Origin: an uncultured Spirochaetales bacterium
GTDB lineage: Bacteria; Spirochaetota; Spirochaetia; Sphaerochaetales; Sphaerochaetaceae
Reading direction: 5' to 3'
DNA: 64,000 nt
Assembly (NCBI GenBank): GCA_949285785.1
Contig: CASEAG010000039.1
Location: forward strand, 62,001 to 126,000
The position numbers and the translations under genes are program-made. The notes below the pieces were generated by a model. It saw nothing but the letters and a program-made list of their open reading frames with translations, made no database searches and was not told the DNA's origin. Shown here in pieces: positions 1-9,010 of the stretch (position 1 is the stretch's first letter; the number at the start of each line of letters is the position of its first letter).

Positions 1-43
1 CATTGGAAAGCAGCTGGCACAGCTAGTATAAGGGAGGCTTGGC

Positions 44-931
44 ATGTCAAAGGTGCTCTGTTTCGGATCTCTCAACATCGACCACGTCTACCGTGTTCCT
101 CACATGGTCATGGAGGGCGAGACGCTTTCGTGCACTTCGCTCAGGACAAGCGCCGGAGGCAAGGGTGCGAACCAGAGCGCCGCCATGGCCCGTGCAGGTC
201 TGGAGGTCTATCATGCCGGCAGGATAGGGACGGACGGCATGTTCCTGGTCGATCTGCTGGACGGCTATGGAGTCGACACCCGTTACATCGACACCACCTC
301 CAGTGCGACCGGGAACGCCATCATACAGGTCGACGATGAGGGACGCAACTGCATAATGATCTATCCCGGAGGCAACAGGGAGATCACGAAGGAAATGGTC
401 GACGCGGTGCTTTCCGATTTCTCGCAGGGCGACTGGCTGGTGCTCCAGAACGAGATCAACCTCGTCGACTATCTGATCACGTGCGCCAGCAGGTGCGGCA
501 TGAGGATATGCCTCAATCCTGCGCCTTATGTGGATGAGGTGAAGAGCTTCCATCTCGACCTGGTGGACATCATATGCGTCAACGAGATCGAGGGCGCGGC
601 GCTTGCCGGACTTCCTCTGAATGCCGGCTACGAGACGATACTCGAGACTCTGGTGGAGGCCCATCCGCACCCGCAGATACTCCTGACCGCAGGAAGCCAT
701 GGGGCATATTACGGCTACCGCGACAGACGCGGGCGTGGATACATCGTGGACCTTCCCGTCAAGGACACGACCGCTGCCGGCGATACGTTCATCGGCTACT
801 ATATCGCCTCGATAGAGCGTGGATACGATGTGGACGAAGCCCTTGCATATGCCTGCCGCGCCTCGTCGATCGCCGTGTCCAGAGAGGGGGCCATGCAGTC
901 GATCCCCGCGGCGTCGGAGGTGTTCACATGA
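44..931 (+). CDS. rbsK: ribokinase (PfkB-family sugar kinase)
   Basis: Cytoplasmic kinase expected to phosphorylate ribose with ATP, giving ribose-5-phosphate, the substrate of the PRPP synthetase encoded next. Seen: the ribokinase substrate motif GGKGANQ at residues 38-44 and the PfkB C-terminal signature DTTAAGDTF with the catalytic Asp near residue 247; 295 residues is the usual family length. The ATG at 44 follows AGGGAGG (31-37) at a good distance. Family membership is clear. Ribose as substrate is inferred from the GGKGANQ motif; another pentose is possible. Any upstream partner, such as a ribose transporter, lies outside the window. Confidence 0.88.
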   Translation: MSKVLCFGSLNIDHVYRVPHMVMEGETLSCTSLRTSAGGKGANQSAAMARAGLEVYHAGRIGTDGMFLVDLLDGYGVDTRYIDTTSSATGNAIIQVDDEGRNCIMIYPGGNREITKEMVDAVLSDFSQGDWLVLQNEINLVDYLITCASRCGMRICLNPAPYVDEVKSFHLDLVDIICVNEIEGAALAGLPLNAGYETILETLVEAHPHPQILLTAGSHGAYYGYRDRRGRGYIVDLPVKDTTAAGDTFIGYYIASIERGYDVDEALAYACRASSIAVSREGAMQSIPAASEVFT

Positions 932-1030
932 CATGCATCCATCTTGCCTGATGCATGATGAGCGGCCTTCCGGAACCCGCTGGATGCGTCGAAACGTGCA
1001 TATGGAGCCGTCTCGGCATGCCTATGCGCA

Positions 1031-1059
1031 TTGAACAAATCACCGAAGGCGAATAACAT
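1031..1059 (+). promoter_or_regulatory. promoter of the PRPP synthetase gene (leaderless type)
   Basis: TTGAAC (1031-1036) and TAACAT (1054-1059) are separated by 17 bases. The -10 box ends 7 bases before the ATG at 1067, so transcription should begin at or next to the start codon. I see no Shine-Dalgarno sequence at a normal distance. The rest of 932-1030 shows no gene. Confidence 0.55.
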
Positions 1060-1066
1060 TCTTCAC

Positions 1067-2353
1067 ATGAGCATCATCAAACCGCACAAGCTGGGGGTTA
1101 TTGCCGGCCCTGGCAGCGAGTATTTCACAGGCAAGGTCGTCAAGCACTTGAGAAGACTTTACATAGACCGCTATGAGAAGGTCTCCAAGGCACTCTCCAA
1201 GAGACACGAGATGACAGAGGCCGAGCTGCTGAAGCAGGTCACGCTCATCGATGATCTGGACAGCAAGAAGATCCCCACTGGCAAGCTGCCCAGCGCCTTC
1301 TACTGCCCGGACTTCACGATCAACGTGAAGTATACCCGCTTCGCCAACGGCGAGGAGAAGGCCGAGCTCATCGATCCGGTGCGAGGACTCAACGTATACA
1401 TCATCCACGACGTGTCCAACAGCGCTCCAATCAAGGTTGCAGGTCTCGATGAACCGCAGCCGATATCCATCAACGACCACCTGATGTTCCTGTTCACCAC
1501 GATCGACGCCGTCAAGCTCGCCGGCGCCGCCTCCATAACGCTGGTCCTTCCCACCTATCCGTATGCAAGACAGCACAAGAAGGCCGGACGCGAGGCGCTG
1601 ACCGCCAGCATGTTCGCCCGCTTCTGCGAGGGACTGGGCGTCGAGAGGATCATCACGCTCGACATACACTCGCGCGAGATCGAGAACGCGTTCTCCACAT
1701 GCCATCTGGAGAACCTCCACGGCTCCTACCAGACCCTGATCGCGCTCAGGAAGGTCATCGACCTGTCCGATCCGGACCTGGTCGTCGTGTCCCCGGACAC
1801 CGGCGCCGTCAGCCGCAACAAGTTCTACGCCCAGGGACTGCACAGGCCGCTGGCCATGCTCTACAAGGAGAGGGACTACTCAATCGTCAGCAAGGATGCC
1901 AAGAACAGCAACATCAAGAGCATCAACCTGCTTGGCGACGTCCGTGGCAAGACCGTCCTGATGGCCGACGACATGATAGCCACCGGAGGCACGATGATCA
2001 TCGCCATGAGGGAGCTGATGAACCTCGGCGCGAAGAAGATAATCTGCATGGTCTCACTTCCGTTCTTCAACGGAAACGCCGTCGAGAACTTCGACGCCGC
2101 CTATCGCGAGGGCGTCTTCTACAGGATCATCGGAACCAACGCCGTCTACCAGGGACGTCATCTGCTGGAGAAGGAGTGGTTCATCCAGGCCGACGTCACC
2201 GAGCTTTTCGCCCGTGTCATATCCCGTCTGCACCATGGCCGTTCCATCTCGCCGCTGCTGGACAACCGCAAGTTCATCCAGAAGCTCATCGACGACACTC
2301 AGGCCAGGAAGATCGTGGGGGACGTCGATCCGAACGAGAACATACAGGACTGA
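1067..2353 (+). CDS. prs: ribose-phosphate pyrophosphokinase (PRPP synthetase), long form
   Basis: Makes 5-phosphoribosyl-1-pyrophosphate from ribose-5-phosphate and ATP for nucleotide, histidine and NAD synthesis. Seen: the PRPP-binding loop VLMADDMIATGGTM around residues 297-310, and RFANGEEKAEL near residue 90, which matches the RFSDGE region of classical enzymes. At 428 residues it is about 110 longer than E. coli Prs; much of the excess lies between the N-terminus and the RFANGE segment. I chose ATG 1067 because it sits 7 bases after a good -10 box. A TTG at 1031 is in frame but lies inside the -35 box and lacks a ribosome site. Sits after ribokinase, which could supply its substrate, and before an intergenic hairpin. 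Confidence 0.9.
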   Translation: MSIIKPHKLGVIAGPGSEYFTGKVVKHLRRLYIDRYEKVSKALSKRHEMTEAELLKQVTLIDDLDSKKIPTGKLPSAFYCPDFTINVKYTRFANGEEKAELIDPVRGLNVYIIHDVSNSAPIKVAGLDEPQPISINDHLMFLFTTIDAVKLAGAASITLVLPTYPYARQHKKAGREALTASMFARFCEGLGVERIITLDIHSREIENAFSTCHLENLHGSYQTLIALRKVIDLSDPDLVVVSPDTGAVSRNKFYAQGLHRPLAMLYKERDYSIVSKDAKNSNIKSINLLGDVRGKTVLMADDMIATGGTMIIAMRELMNLGAKKIICMVSLPFFNGNAVENFDAAYREGVFYRIIGTNAVYQGRHLLEKEWFIQADVTELFARVISRLHHGRSISPLLDNRKFIQKLIDDTQARKIVGDVDPNENIQD

Positions 2354-2375
2354 CAGGGGTCCATTGATTCATCAA

Positions 2376-2412
2376 GACCTCGGGACAGGGGTGTCGCCCC
2401 CTGTCCGCGGTC
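2376..2412 (+). terminator. probable intrinsic terminator after prs
   Basis: The arms GGACAGGGG and CCCCTGTCC form a perfect 9-bp stem with a 6-base loop; GACC (2376-2379) and GGTC (2409-2412) extend it at the base. Only a short T run follows, so termination may be partial and some transcription may pass into the aminotransferase gene. Confidence 0.5.
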
Positions 2413-2431
2413 TTTCAGGAGAGTGAACGAT

Positions 2432-3634
2432 ATGCAGATGTCGAAGAGGATATCCGGCTTCCAGGCCTCGCCGATCAGGCGCCTCGTGCCGTATTCGAGA
2501 CAGGCCGAGAAGAACGGGATACACGTGATCCATCTCAACATAGGACAGCCTGACATCAGGACGCCCAAACAGGCCCTGGAGGCGATCCACTCATACGACG
2601 AACCCTATATCGCATACGGGCTGTCGGAGGGCGAGGTGGCTCTCAGGGAAGGACTATGCGGCTACTACAGGAAGTACGGGGTAGAGGTGGCTCCTGACGA
2701 GATCATGATCACCACCGGCGGCTCCGAGGCCCTTCAGTTCGTCTTCATGACATTGTGCGACCCGTATGACGAGGTCATCATCCCCGAGCCGTTCTACACG
2801 AACGTGTCCACGTTCGCAGCCACGGCGATGGTGTCGCTGGTGCCGGTCACCAGCCGCATAGACGACGCGTTCGTCCTGCCCTCGATCAGCGAGTTCGAGA
2901 AGCGGATCACCAAGAAGACCATGGCGATTCTGCTATGCTCGCCAAACAACCCCACGGGCCATGTATACACCAGACAGGAGCTCATGGACCTGCTTGAACT
3001 CTGCCGCCGCCACGACATCTTCCTGGTCGTCGATGAGGTGTACAGGGAGTTCTGCTATGACGGCGAGGAGTTCACCAGCGTCCTGTCCTTCCCGGAGTAT
3101 GGCGAGAGGATCATCTGCGTGGACAGCTTCTCCAAGCGCTTCTCGATGTGCGGAGCCCGTGTCGGCGCTATCGTCACGCACAACAAGGAGGTCCTGTCGG
3201 CCGCTATGAAGCTCGCTCAGGCCCGCCTTTGTCCTCCAGCGGTGGAGCAGGTGGCTGCCACCGCCGCGCTGAACGCGCCGGAGGAGTACATCCAGAATGT
3301 CAGGGCTGAGTACGAGAGGAGACGCAATCTGCTGGTCAGCGGCATGCAGGAGATCCCCGGCGTGAAGGTCAGCAGGCCGAAGGGCGCCTTCTACTTCGTG
3401 GTCGACTTCCCCGTCGACGATGCCGAGAAGTTCTCGATCTTCATGCTCCGCGACTTCAACTGGGAGGGCAACACCGTGATGTTCGCCCCTGCAGAGGACT
3501 TCTATGTGACCAAGAACCTCGGCCGCACCCAGGCGAGGATCGCCTATGTGCTGAACGAGGACGAGCTCACGAAGGCGGTCAAGTGCCTGGAGGAGGGACT
3601 CAAGGCCTACAGGCGCAAGTGTTGCATCCAGTGA
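2432..3634 (+). CDS. PLP-dependent aminotransferase, class I/II
   Basis: Fold-type I aminotransferase of the aspartate/aromatic group, moving an amino group between an amino acid and a 2-oxo acid in the cytoplasm. Seen: the PLP lysine in SFSKRFSMCGARVG (about K235), the SPNNPTG segment, and the DEVYREF motif carrying the PLP-contacting Asp; 400 residues is normal. ATG 2432 is preferred because AGGAGA (2417-2422) lies 9 bases upstream; a GTG at 2423 directly abuts that site and is too close. It is the first of an apparent run of same-strand genes up to ridA. The substrate cannot be read from sequence; a role with the branched-chain operon, which lacks its own aminotransferase, is possible but unsupported. 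Confidence 0.85.
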   Translation: MQMSKRISGFQASPIRRLVPYSRQAEKNGIHVIHLNIGQPDIRTPKQALEAIHSYDEPYIAYGLSEGEVALREGLCGYYRKYGVEVAPDEIMITTGGSEALQFVFMTLCDPYDEVIIPEPFYTNVSTFAATAMVSLVPVTSRIDDAFVLPSISEFEKRITKKTMAILLCSPNNPTGHVYTRQELMDLLELCRRHDIFLVVDEVYREFCYDGEEFTSVLSFPEYGERIICVDSFSKRFSMCGARVGAIVTHNKEVLSAAMKLAQARLCPPAVEQVAATAALNAPEEYIQNVRAEYERRRNLLVSGMQEIPGVKVSRPKGAFYFVVDFPVDDAEKFSIFMLRDFNWEGNTVMFAPAEDFYVTKNLGRTQARIAYVLNEDELTKAVKCLEEGLKAYRRKCCIQ

Positions 3635-3679
3635 GCTTCTGGGGCGATAATCCTCATACCACAGGCAAGGGAGGACCAG

Positions 3680-6679
3680 GTGAGCGTATTCTCAAATGAC
3701 GACAGTGCGCTGTCGATCCGCGAGGACAAGGCAAGAAGGAACAGCCAGGAGGCGTTGAACTTCCTCGTCAACGACTATCGTTCGATGGCCTCCATCATGA
3801 GGCAGTACTACCCGCTGGCCATCCTGTCCAGGGCCGCATGGCGATGCTATGAGGTCGAGAACGGGCACAGACCGGACGAACTCGCCCTTGCCAGGGCCCG
3901 CATCCTTCCCATGCTTCTGCAGTCGATATTCACCAGCAGGTACTATGACAGGGAAGGGGGATTCTCGAGCCGTCAGGAGATACTCACGAAGGACTGGCAC
4001 AGACTCGAGACTCTTGCAGACGATGCCGTGCGCCGCCTTGTGCGTCTGATAGAGTGCAGGGCGGTGCTTGCCGTCAAGGAGGGCCATGTCGCCTCCTCCG
4101 ACTTCGTCGCCTACCGCGAGAGGCTCTTCCTGCAGCTTTTCGGCTACAGCGCCAGTCGAAGCGATCTCGAGGAATCCCGCTTCCTGTTCGAGTCCGTCTT
4201 CGTCGACGACGAGGAGATGGTGGAGCAGGTGTTCCAGAGCGACAGCCGGAGCCTTGTCGGTGACCTGACCAGGATCTGCTTTACCATGATGGACGGCATC
4301 GGGGAGCTGGTTGCACAGACGAAGCGTCTCAACGACGAGATCAGGGACAAGGTCGTCGAACTGCAGGGTCTCAAGCCTGAGCTCACGCATCAACTTGCCG
4401 TCGACGAGGTCGTCGCCAAGGGAGGCTACAAGCCGCGCCTCGAGGCGCTGGGTGCCAGAGCGGACGGCTATGACCTGTTCTCCGTGGAGCATGCCAGTCT
4501 GATGTCAAGCGCCACATGCCGCCTGTTCAGCGCAGATGCCTCCAGCCTGGACGATGTGATGGAGGACGGCTTCCTCACGGCGGCGCTGCATCCCTTCATC
4601 CGGTTCGCCGACCGCTACTACTGTTTCTTCGGACCATCGCTCTACTCGTTCATCACGCATGCGATCAGGAGCATCATGCAGCGAAGTGGAGTCAAGCCGT
4701 CCAGCTCGTCGAAGATCGACAAGCTGTTCAGCCATTTCGTGCTCCTGCTCTTCCGCCAGAGCGACATAGAGGACGTGTACACCTACAAGGGATACAAGAT
4801 CGACGTCATCAGGCTGTCCAGCCTCAGGTACGTCAACGCCTATCTCTATCCGGAGGTCTTCGAGACCAGGATGGAGAGGAGACGGGCGGAGGAGGCGATC
4901 AGGCCGGCCCTTGGCCATGCCCAGCTCTTCGTGGATCCCGATTCGTTCTCTCCGCTGGAGCAGGTGGGCGATTCGTCATGGAGGATATCGCTGACGCAGC
5001 TTGCAAAAGTCTGCTCAAGCGATGAGGGCAGCGACGAATTCCTAAGGACCGTATTCCATCTGGACGAGAGGGAGGACTTCGAGTCCGGCGGGGACTTCGA
5101 CGACGTGTTCACCGAGGAGGTGGACGACACCTCGTCCTGGGACGCACCTCTTGATGACGTCCCGCCTCAGCTGCTGAGCGACGATGAAGGCGAATACGAC
5201 CGAACGGACGATGACGAGAAGGCACGAATTCTCGAGGCCCGCTTCGATGCCGAGGAGGCCCTGCCGCCGTGCGACGATTCCAATCTGCCGTCGTCCCGGC
5301 CTGTGGACGACATCTCCCAATACGAGCTTCCGGAAGGTATGGAGGACGAACCCGTCACCGAGCAGTTCGAGGATCTCGAGAGCGACGACTTCCAGACGGA
5401 CGATGCCTCGTCCGTGGATGACGATGCCGACATCGGCGATGAGGGGGAGGAGCTCTCGCTTCTCGATGACGAGACCATGTATGACGAGGATGACGGCCTT
5501 GACGACGACCCTCTTGTCGATGAAGAGGAGGACGAGGTCCTGGACGATGAAGAGGAGTACGTCGATGACGGCGATGTCGAAGACGACGTGTGCTATGTGC
5601 CGGATGACGACCCTGATCAGCTCATGCTCTTCGATGAAGACGGCAACCCGGCGCATCCGTATGACGGCAGGCCTGATGTCGACGACCTCGTTGCGGCCGA
5701 TTCGATAGACGAGGACATCGACGACCTTTCACTGGAGGATGGCGCCATGCCGTCAGACGATGGTCATAATCCCGTCCAGCCGGACAGCGCACCATGCCTT
5801 GATGATGACCAGGCGGATTCTGCGCAGGATGGTGGTGATTCCCTCGACGGTTCATCTGATGGATACGTAGAAGACCTCTGTGACGCGCCATGTGCCAATG
5901 ACGAGGTAGTGGAGGCAGACGAGGAAGAGGAGGCCGATGAGGCCGATGACGACCTGCCTGCCGCCTGTGATGACGACCCTGTGGAGGAATACGATCCCTC
6001 CGAGGCGCAGCTCGAGGAGGCATGCCTTGCCAGCGAACCGAGCGAGGAGAGCCAGGAGGCCGAGGAAGAGGAGGAGATGCTCGCGCTTGGCGCTGGAGCG
6101 GACGATGAAGACTCCGCTGGCGACATGGACGTCATCCAGGAGCATGACGCGTCCTATGCAGGGGAGGCGGAATATGGCAAGGCCGAAGACGATGTCGATG
6201 ACGACCCGTCCTCCGGTGTCGACACCGGAGATGAGAACCCGTTCGACGGGCTTCCAGATTCCATAAGCGGTATCCTCAGGGCGATGGACAGACCGCTGCC
6301 TGCCCTCGTCTCGTTCATAGAGAATGCCGATGGTGATACGCTCAGGGCACTGGACGACACTGTCAGGAAGGCCGTCACGGCCTCCAGAAGCGAGGGACGC
6401 GACAAGATGCTGGTGATCCCTTCCTCCTGCCTGTCTCTCATAGTCACGGGATCGGAACGCTTCGATGATCTCAGACGCATGGAGATACGCAACAACGCGG
6501 GTGCCCAGATGTATGCACGCGACGCCTCGTCCTGGTCGTTCGCCCTGCTGGGCTATGACACGATGGAGAGGCTCTCCTTCACCTGGTGCGACGAGATATC
6601 CCCGGATTCCTTCTCGGCATCCGACTGGAAGATCGTGAAGGTGCTTGGCGAGGAGATCAGAAAGGGTGGTCGCAGATGA
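3680..6679 (+). CDS. large protein with a ~390-residue Asp/Glu-rich middle, function unknown
   Basis: I do not recognise this 999-residue protein. Three parts are visible. Residues 1 to about 458 are mostly helical-looking, ordinary in composition, with charged heptad-like stretches (for example around LNDEIRDKVVELQ) and no signal peptide or membrane segment. Residues about 460-850 are extremely rich in Asp and Glu with Ser and almost no Lys, so probably disordered. Residues about 852-999 form a second ordered-looking domain, starting at NPFDGLPDSI and containing FTWCDE. GTG 3680 follows AGGGAGG by 5 bases. The stop overlaps the next start as ATGA, suggesting coupled translation with the phosphatase gene. 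It is likely cytoplasmic; a nucleic-acid mimic or a flexible scaffold are guesses. Confidence 0.85.
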   Translation: MSVFSNDDSALSIREDKARRNSQEALNFLVNDYRSMASIMRQYYPLAILSRAAWRCYEVENGHRPDELALARARILPMLLQSIFTSRYYDREGGFSSRQEILTKDWHRLETLADDAVRRLVRLIECRAVLAVKEGHVASSDFVAYRERLFLQLFGYSASRSDLEESRFLFESVFVDDEEMVEQVFQSDSRSLVGDLTRICFTMMDGIGELVAQTKRLNDEIRDKVVELQGLKPELTHQLAVDEVVAKGGYKPRLEALGARADGYDLFSVEHASLMSSATCRLFSADASSLDDVMEDGFLTAALHPFIRFADRYYCFFGPSLYSFITHAIRSIMQRSGVKPSSSSKIDKLFSHFVLLLFRQSDIEDVYTYKGYKIDVIRLSSLRYVNAYLYPEVFETRMERRRAEEAIRPALGHAQLFVDPDSFSPLEQVGDSSWRISLTQLAKVCSSDEGSDEFLRTVFHLDEREDFESGGDFDDVFTEEVDDTSSWDAPLDDVPPQLLSDDEGEYDRTDDDEKARILEARFDAEEALPPCDDSNLPSSRPVDDISQYELPEGMEDEPVTEQFEDLESDDFQTDDASSVDDDADIGDEGEELSLLDDETMYDEDDGLDDDPLVDEEEDEVLDDEEEYVDDGDVEDDVCYVPDDDPDQLMLFDEDGNPAHPYDGRPDVDDLVAADSIDEDIDDLSLEDGAMPSDDGHNPVQPDSAPCLDDDQADSAQDGGDSLDGSSDGYVEDLCDAPCANDEVVEADEEEEADEADDDLPAACDDDPVEEYDPSEAQLEEACLASEPSEESQEAEEEEEMLALGAGADDEDSAGDMDVIQEHDASYAGEAEYGKAEDDVDDDPSSGVDTGDENPFDGLPDSISGILRAMDRPLPALVSFIENADGDTLRALDDTVRKAVTASRSEGRDKMLVIPSSCLSLIVTGSERFDDLRRMEIRNNAGAQMYARDASSWSFALLGYDTMERLSFTWCDEISPDSFSASDWKIVKVLGEEIRKGGRR

Positions 6680-7434
6680 GCCTGTCACGGAACCAGGTCC
6701 TCCTGGACATCATAAGAAAGGCCGGCTCCCTCGCTCTCGAGCTCTCCCGTGAGGGCGTAGGCATCGAGGTCAAGGGAGTCAATGACTTCGTCACACAGGC
6801 CGACCGCAGGGTCGAGACCTTCATCCGCACATCGCTGGCCGACATCTTCCCCCATGACGGCGTGCTTGGAGAGGAGTACGGGAGCGCCGAGGGTGACGAC
6901 GGGTACGTATGGGTCATAGACCCGATCGACGGCACCGTCGACTTCATGAACACCTTCCCCCTCTATTGCATCTCGATCGCACTGCACAAGGACGGAAAGC
7001 CGGTCGCAGGTGCCGTCTACAACCCCGTCTACGACGAACTCTTCCATGCATTCGCCTCCCAGGGCGCGTACCTGAACGGCAGGAGGATCTCATGCACCTC
7101 CATCCCGCTTGACAAGAGCGTCGCACTGGTCGTGCCTCCCCATCGCCGCCACGAGAGCCTCGAGAGGTTCTGGGCCAACGAGAGGCGGATCTACAACATG
7201 GTCAGCGACACCCGCTCGATCGGATCCGCCGCGATGAGCATATGCTATGTGGCATGCGGCCGGGCCTCGATGTATTACGAGTGGTACCTCCATTATTACG
7301 ACTACGCGGCGGCGATGCTGATCGCACAGGAGGCCGGATGCAGATGCAGGACCAGGGCTCATGGCGACGTGGTCAACGTCCTCGTCGCCTCCGGAGCATA
7401 TGAGGATGCGCCGATGGAGAGTCTGGAGCTATGA
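6676..7434 (+). CDS. inositol monophosphatase family protein
   Basis: Mg-dependent, Li-sensitive-type sugar phosphatase of the IMPase/SuhB superfamily; it would remove phosphate from a small phosphorylated polyol or nucleotide (inositol-1-phosphate, histidinol phosphate or 3'-phosphoadenosine-5'-phosphate are family substrates). Seen: the metal-binding Glu in GEEYG, the core signature WVIDPIDGTVDF and, near the end, YDYAAAMLIAQEAG, where family members usually have WDxAAG. 252 residues, normal length. ATG 6676 overlaps the previous stop by 4 bases, and its own stop overlaps the next start by 4, so three genes are tightly coupled. Exact substrate unknown. Confidence 0.85.
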   Translation: MSLSRNQVLLDIIRKAGSLALELSREGVGIEVKGVNDFVTQADRRVETFIRTSLADIFPHDGVLGEEYGSAEGDDGYVWVIDPIDGTVDFMNTFPLYCISIALHKDGKPVAGAVYNPVYDELFHAFASQGAYLNGRRISCTSIPLDKSVALVVPPHRRHESLERFWANERRIYNMVSDTRSIGSAAMSICYVACGRASMYYEWYLHYYDYAAAMLIAQEAGCRCRTRAHGDVVNVLVASGAYEDAPMESLEL

Positions 7435-8078
7435 TCAAAGCCGTTCTGTTCGACCTTGATGGCACGTTGATGGACACCAGTGAGGGCATATTCCACAGTG
7501 CGAATTTCACGGTCTCATGCCTCGGGCTCGAGCCCTGCCACGACGAGGTGAGGATGCGCCGTTTCGTCGGACCTCCTCTCAAGGACTGTTTCAGAATCGT
7601 CTACGGCTATCAGGACGATGCCCTGCTGGATCGGTGCGTCGAGGTCTATCGCAGGGAATACGAGCGCATCGGCATGCATCTGTGCCACATCTATCCCGGC
7701 CTGGAGGAGGTCATCCTGGCTCTCAGGGCGGATGGTGTGAAGACCGGAGTGTGTACGCTCAAGTACGAGAGGCTTGCCAGGATGATCTTCGCCGAGAAGC
7801 ATATGGACGCCCTCTTCGACACTGTCCGGGGCACGGACGACAAGGGCAGGATCTCGAAGACCGACTGCATCCGCATGGCGATGGCAGACCTCGGCGTCTG
7901 TGCCTCCGATACGCTCATGGTCGGCGATACGGTGAACGACCTTGAGGGTGCAAGACAGGCAGGCGTCGCCTTCGCCGGCGTCAGCTGGGGCTTCGGCTTC
8001 GAGAAGGGCGACAGCCTCGGATACGGTACACTGATCGGCAGGTGCCAGGACATCCTGGCCCTGGTCGAGTCCAGATAG
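7431..8078 (+). CDS. HAD-superfamily phosphatase (phosphoglycolate phosphatase-like)
   Basis: Small-molecule phosphatase with the HAD fold. Seen: motif I FDLDGTLMDTS (nucleophile Asp near residue 8), a four-helix cap after it, and motif IV MVGDTVNDLEGA. 215 residues, typical of phosphoglycolate and pyrophosphate phosphatases (Gph/PpaX type). ATG 7431 overlaps the preceding stop by 4 bases. The pairing with an IMPase-like gene and RidA looks like a metabolite-repair or housekeeping set, but this is inference; the natural substrate is not readable from sequence. Confidence 0.85.
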   Translation: MIKAVLFDLDGTLMDTSEGIFHSANFTVSCLGLEPCHDEVRMRRFVGPPLKDCFRIVYGYQDDALLDRCVEVYRREYERIGMHLCHIYPGLEEVILALRADGVKTGVCTLKYERLARMIFAEKHMDALFDTVRGTDDKGRISKTDCIRMAMADLGVCASDTLMVGDTVNDLEGARQAGVAFAGVSWGFGFEKGDSLGYGTLIGRCQDILALVESR

Positions 8079-8090
8079 GAGAGATGTCAC

Positions 8091-8480
8091 ATGAAACAGA
8101 TCGAGAGAATCCAGACGGACAAGGCCCCTGCGGCCATCGGACCCTACAGCCAGGCGGTATCTGTCGGCGACTTCGTCTTCGCCTCAGGGCAGATCCCCGT
8201 GGATCCTGCAACCGGAGCTGTGGATGGAGCCACGGCGGCCGAACAGGCCAGAAGGTGTTTTTCCAACATAGCCCAGGTCCTTGGCGAGGCCGGACTCGAT
8301 ATCACGCGTGTCGTCAAGGCCACCGTGTTCCTTGCCGACATGAACGACTTTTCGAGTGTGAACGAGGTGTATGCCGAGGCATTCAGGGATGCGCCTGTGC
8401 TTCCGGCACGCTCCGCCGTGCAGGTCGCGCGTCTTCCAAAGGACGTGAAGGTCGAGATCGAGGTGATCGCCATCAGGTGA
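8091..8480 (+). CDS. ridA: RidA family reactive intermediate deaminase
   Basis: Small trimeric cytoplasmic enzyme that hydrolyses reactive enamine/imine intermediates (such as 2-aminoacrylate) released by PLP enzymes. Seen: the family N-terminus with AIGPYSQAV, FASGQIPVDPATG in the middle, and the C-terminal AVQVARLPKDVKVEIEVIA block with the substrate-binding Arg and active-site Glu; 129 residues, full length. An AGGAGAG site precedes the ATG. It ends the run that starts with an aminotransferase, a fitting context. Its stop overlaps the 3' end of the convergent ybaK-like gene by 8 bases. Confidence 0.92.
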   Translation: MKQIERIQTDKAPAAIGPYSQAVSVGDFVFASGQIPVDPATGAVDGATAAEQARRCFSNIAQVLGEAGLDITRVVKATVFLADMNDFSSVNEVYAEAFRDAPVLPARSAVQVARLPKDVKVEIEVIAIR

Positions 8481-8946
8481 ACGAGGCGTAGGTCCCTTCG
8501 CAGGCCGCGCACAGGTCGTCGGGCTTCAGCCTGAGCTGGAGCCCCCTGAGCCCCGCCGAGACATAGATGAACTCCTCCAGCTGGGCAAGCTCCTCTATGA
8601 AGACGGGGTATTTCCTCGTCATGCCCAGGGGGGAGCAGCCTCCGCGTACGTATCCCGTATGCTTCTGAAGCTGGTCCATCCTCAGCAGGTCGATCGACTT
8701 CTCCCCCGTCAGGTCACGCGCCTTCTTCATGGATATGGAGAACAGGGCTGGCGTGACGAAGACATACAGCTGCCCAGAGGCCCCCTGCATCACGATGGTC
8801 TTGTATACGAGCTCAGGATCCAGACCCGCCTTCATGCTGGCCGACATGGCATCGAGATGCTCCTCGTCGACTTCGTATTCCACGACTTCGTAGTCGATGT
8901 GCCTCTGCTCGAGGATGCGCATCGCATTCGTCTTGTGTTCTTTCAT
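8473..8946 (-). CDS. ybaK: YbaK/EbsC-family aminoacyl-tRNA deacylase
   Basis: Member of the ProX/YbaK editing family that hydrolyses mischarged aminoacyl-tRNA, typically Cys-tRNA(Pro). Seen: the N-terminal MKEHKTNAMRILE start, the core with VYKTIVMQ (catalytic-site Lys) and the GGCSPLGM loop, which is the usual GGxSPxG motif. 157 residues, normal length. The start at 8946 is chosen because family members begin here; it lies 8 bases after a TATCAT box and has no upstream ribosome-binding sequence. The reading frame is open further upstream but that part looks non-coding. Cys-tRNA(Pro) as substrate is from family knowledge. Confidence 0.88.
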   Translation of the reverse strand: MKEHKTNAMRILEQRHIDYEVVEYEVDEEHLDAMSASMKAGLDPELVYKTIVMQGASGQLYVFVTPALFSISMKKARDLTGEKSIDLLRMDQLQKHTGYVRGGCSPLGMTRKYPVFIEELAQLEEFIYVSAGLRGLQLRLKPDDLCAACEGTYASFT

Positions 8947-8954
8947 CAGGAGAG

Positions 8955-8983
8955 ATGATAACCCTTTGCCGGCCGGAGAAGAA
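8955..8983 (-). promoter_or_regulatory. promoter of the ybaK-like gene (leaderless type)
   Basis: On the minus strand a TATCAT -10 box (8955-8960) ends 8 bases before the ATG at 8946. A weak -35 candidate, TTCTTC (8978-8983), is 17 bases upstream. The same TATCAT box is found at the same kind of distance before aroB. Confidence 0.4.
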
Positions 8984-9010
8984 AGGGCTGCCTGGCCATG
9001 TGTGCGCCCG

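Noticed and set aside
1031-1066. TTG at 1031 as the start of the PRPP synthetase gene
   Set aside because: That TTG is the first part of the -35 box, no ribosome site precedes it, and the extra 12 residues have no counterpart in the family.
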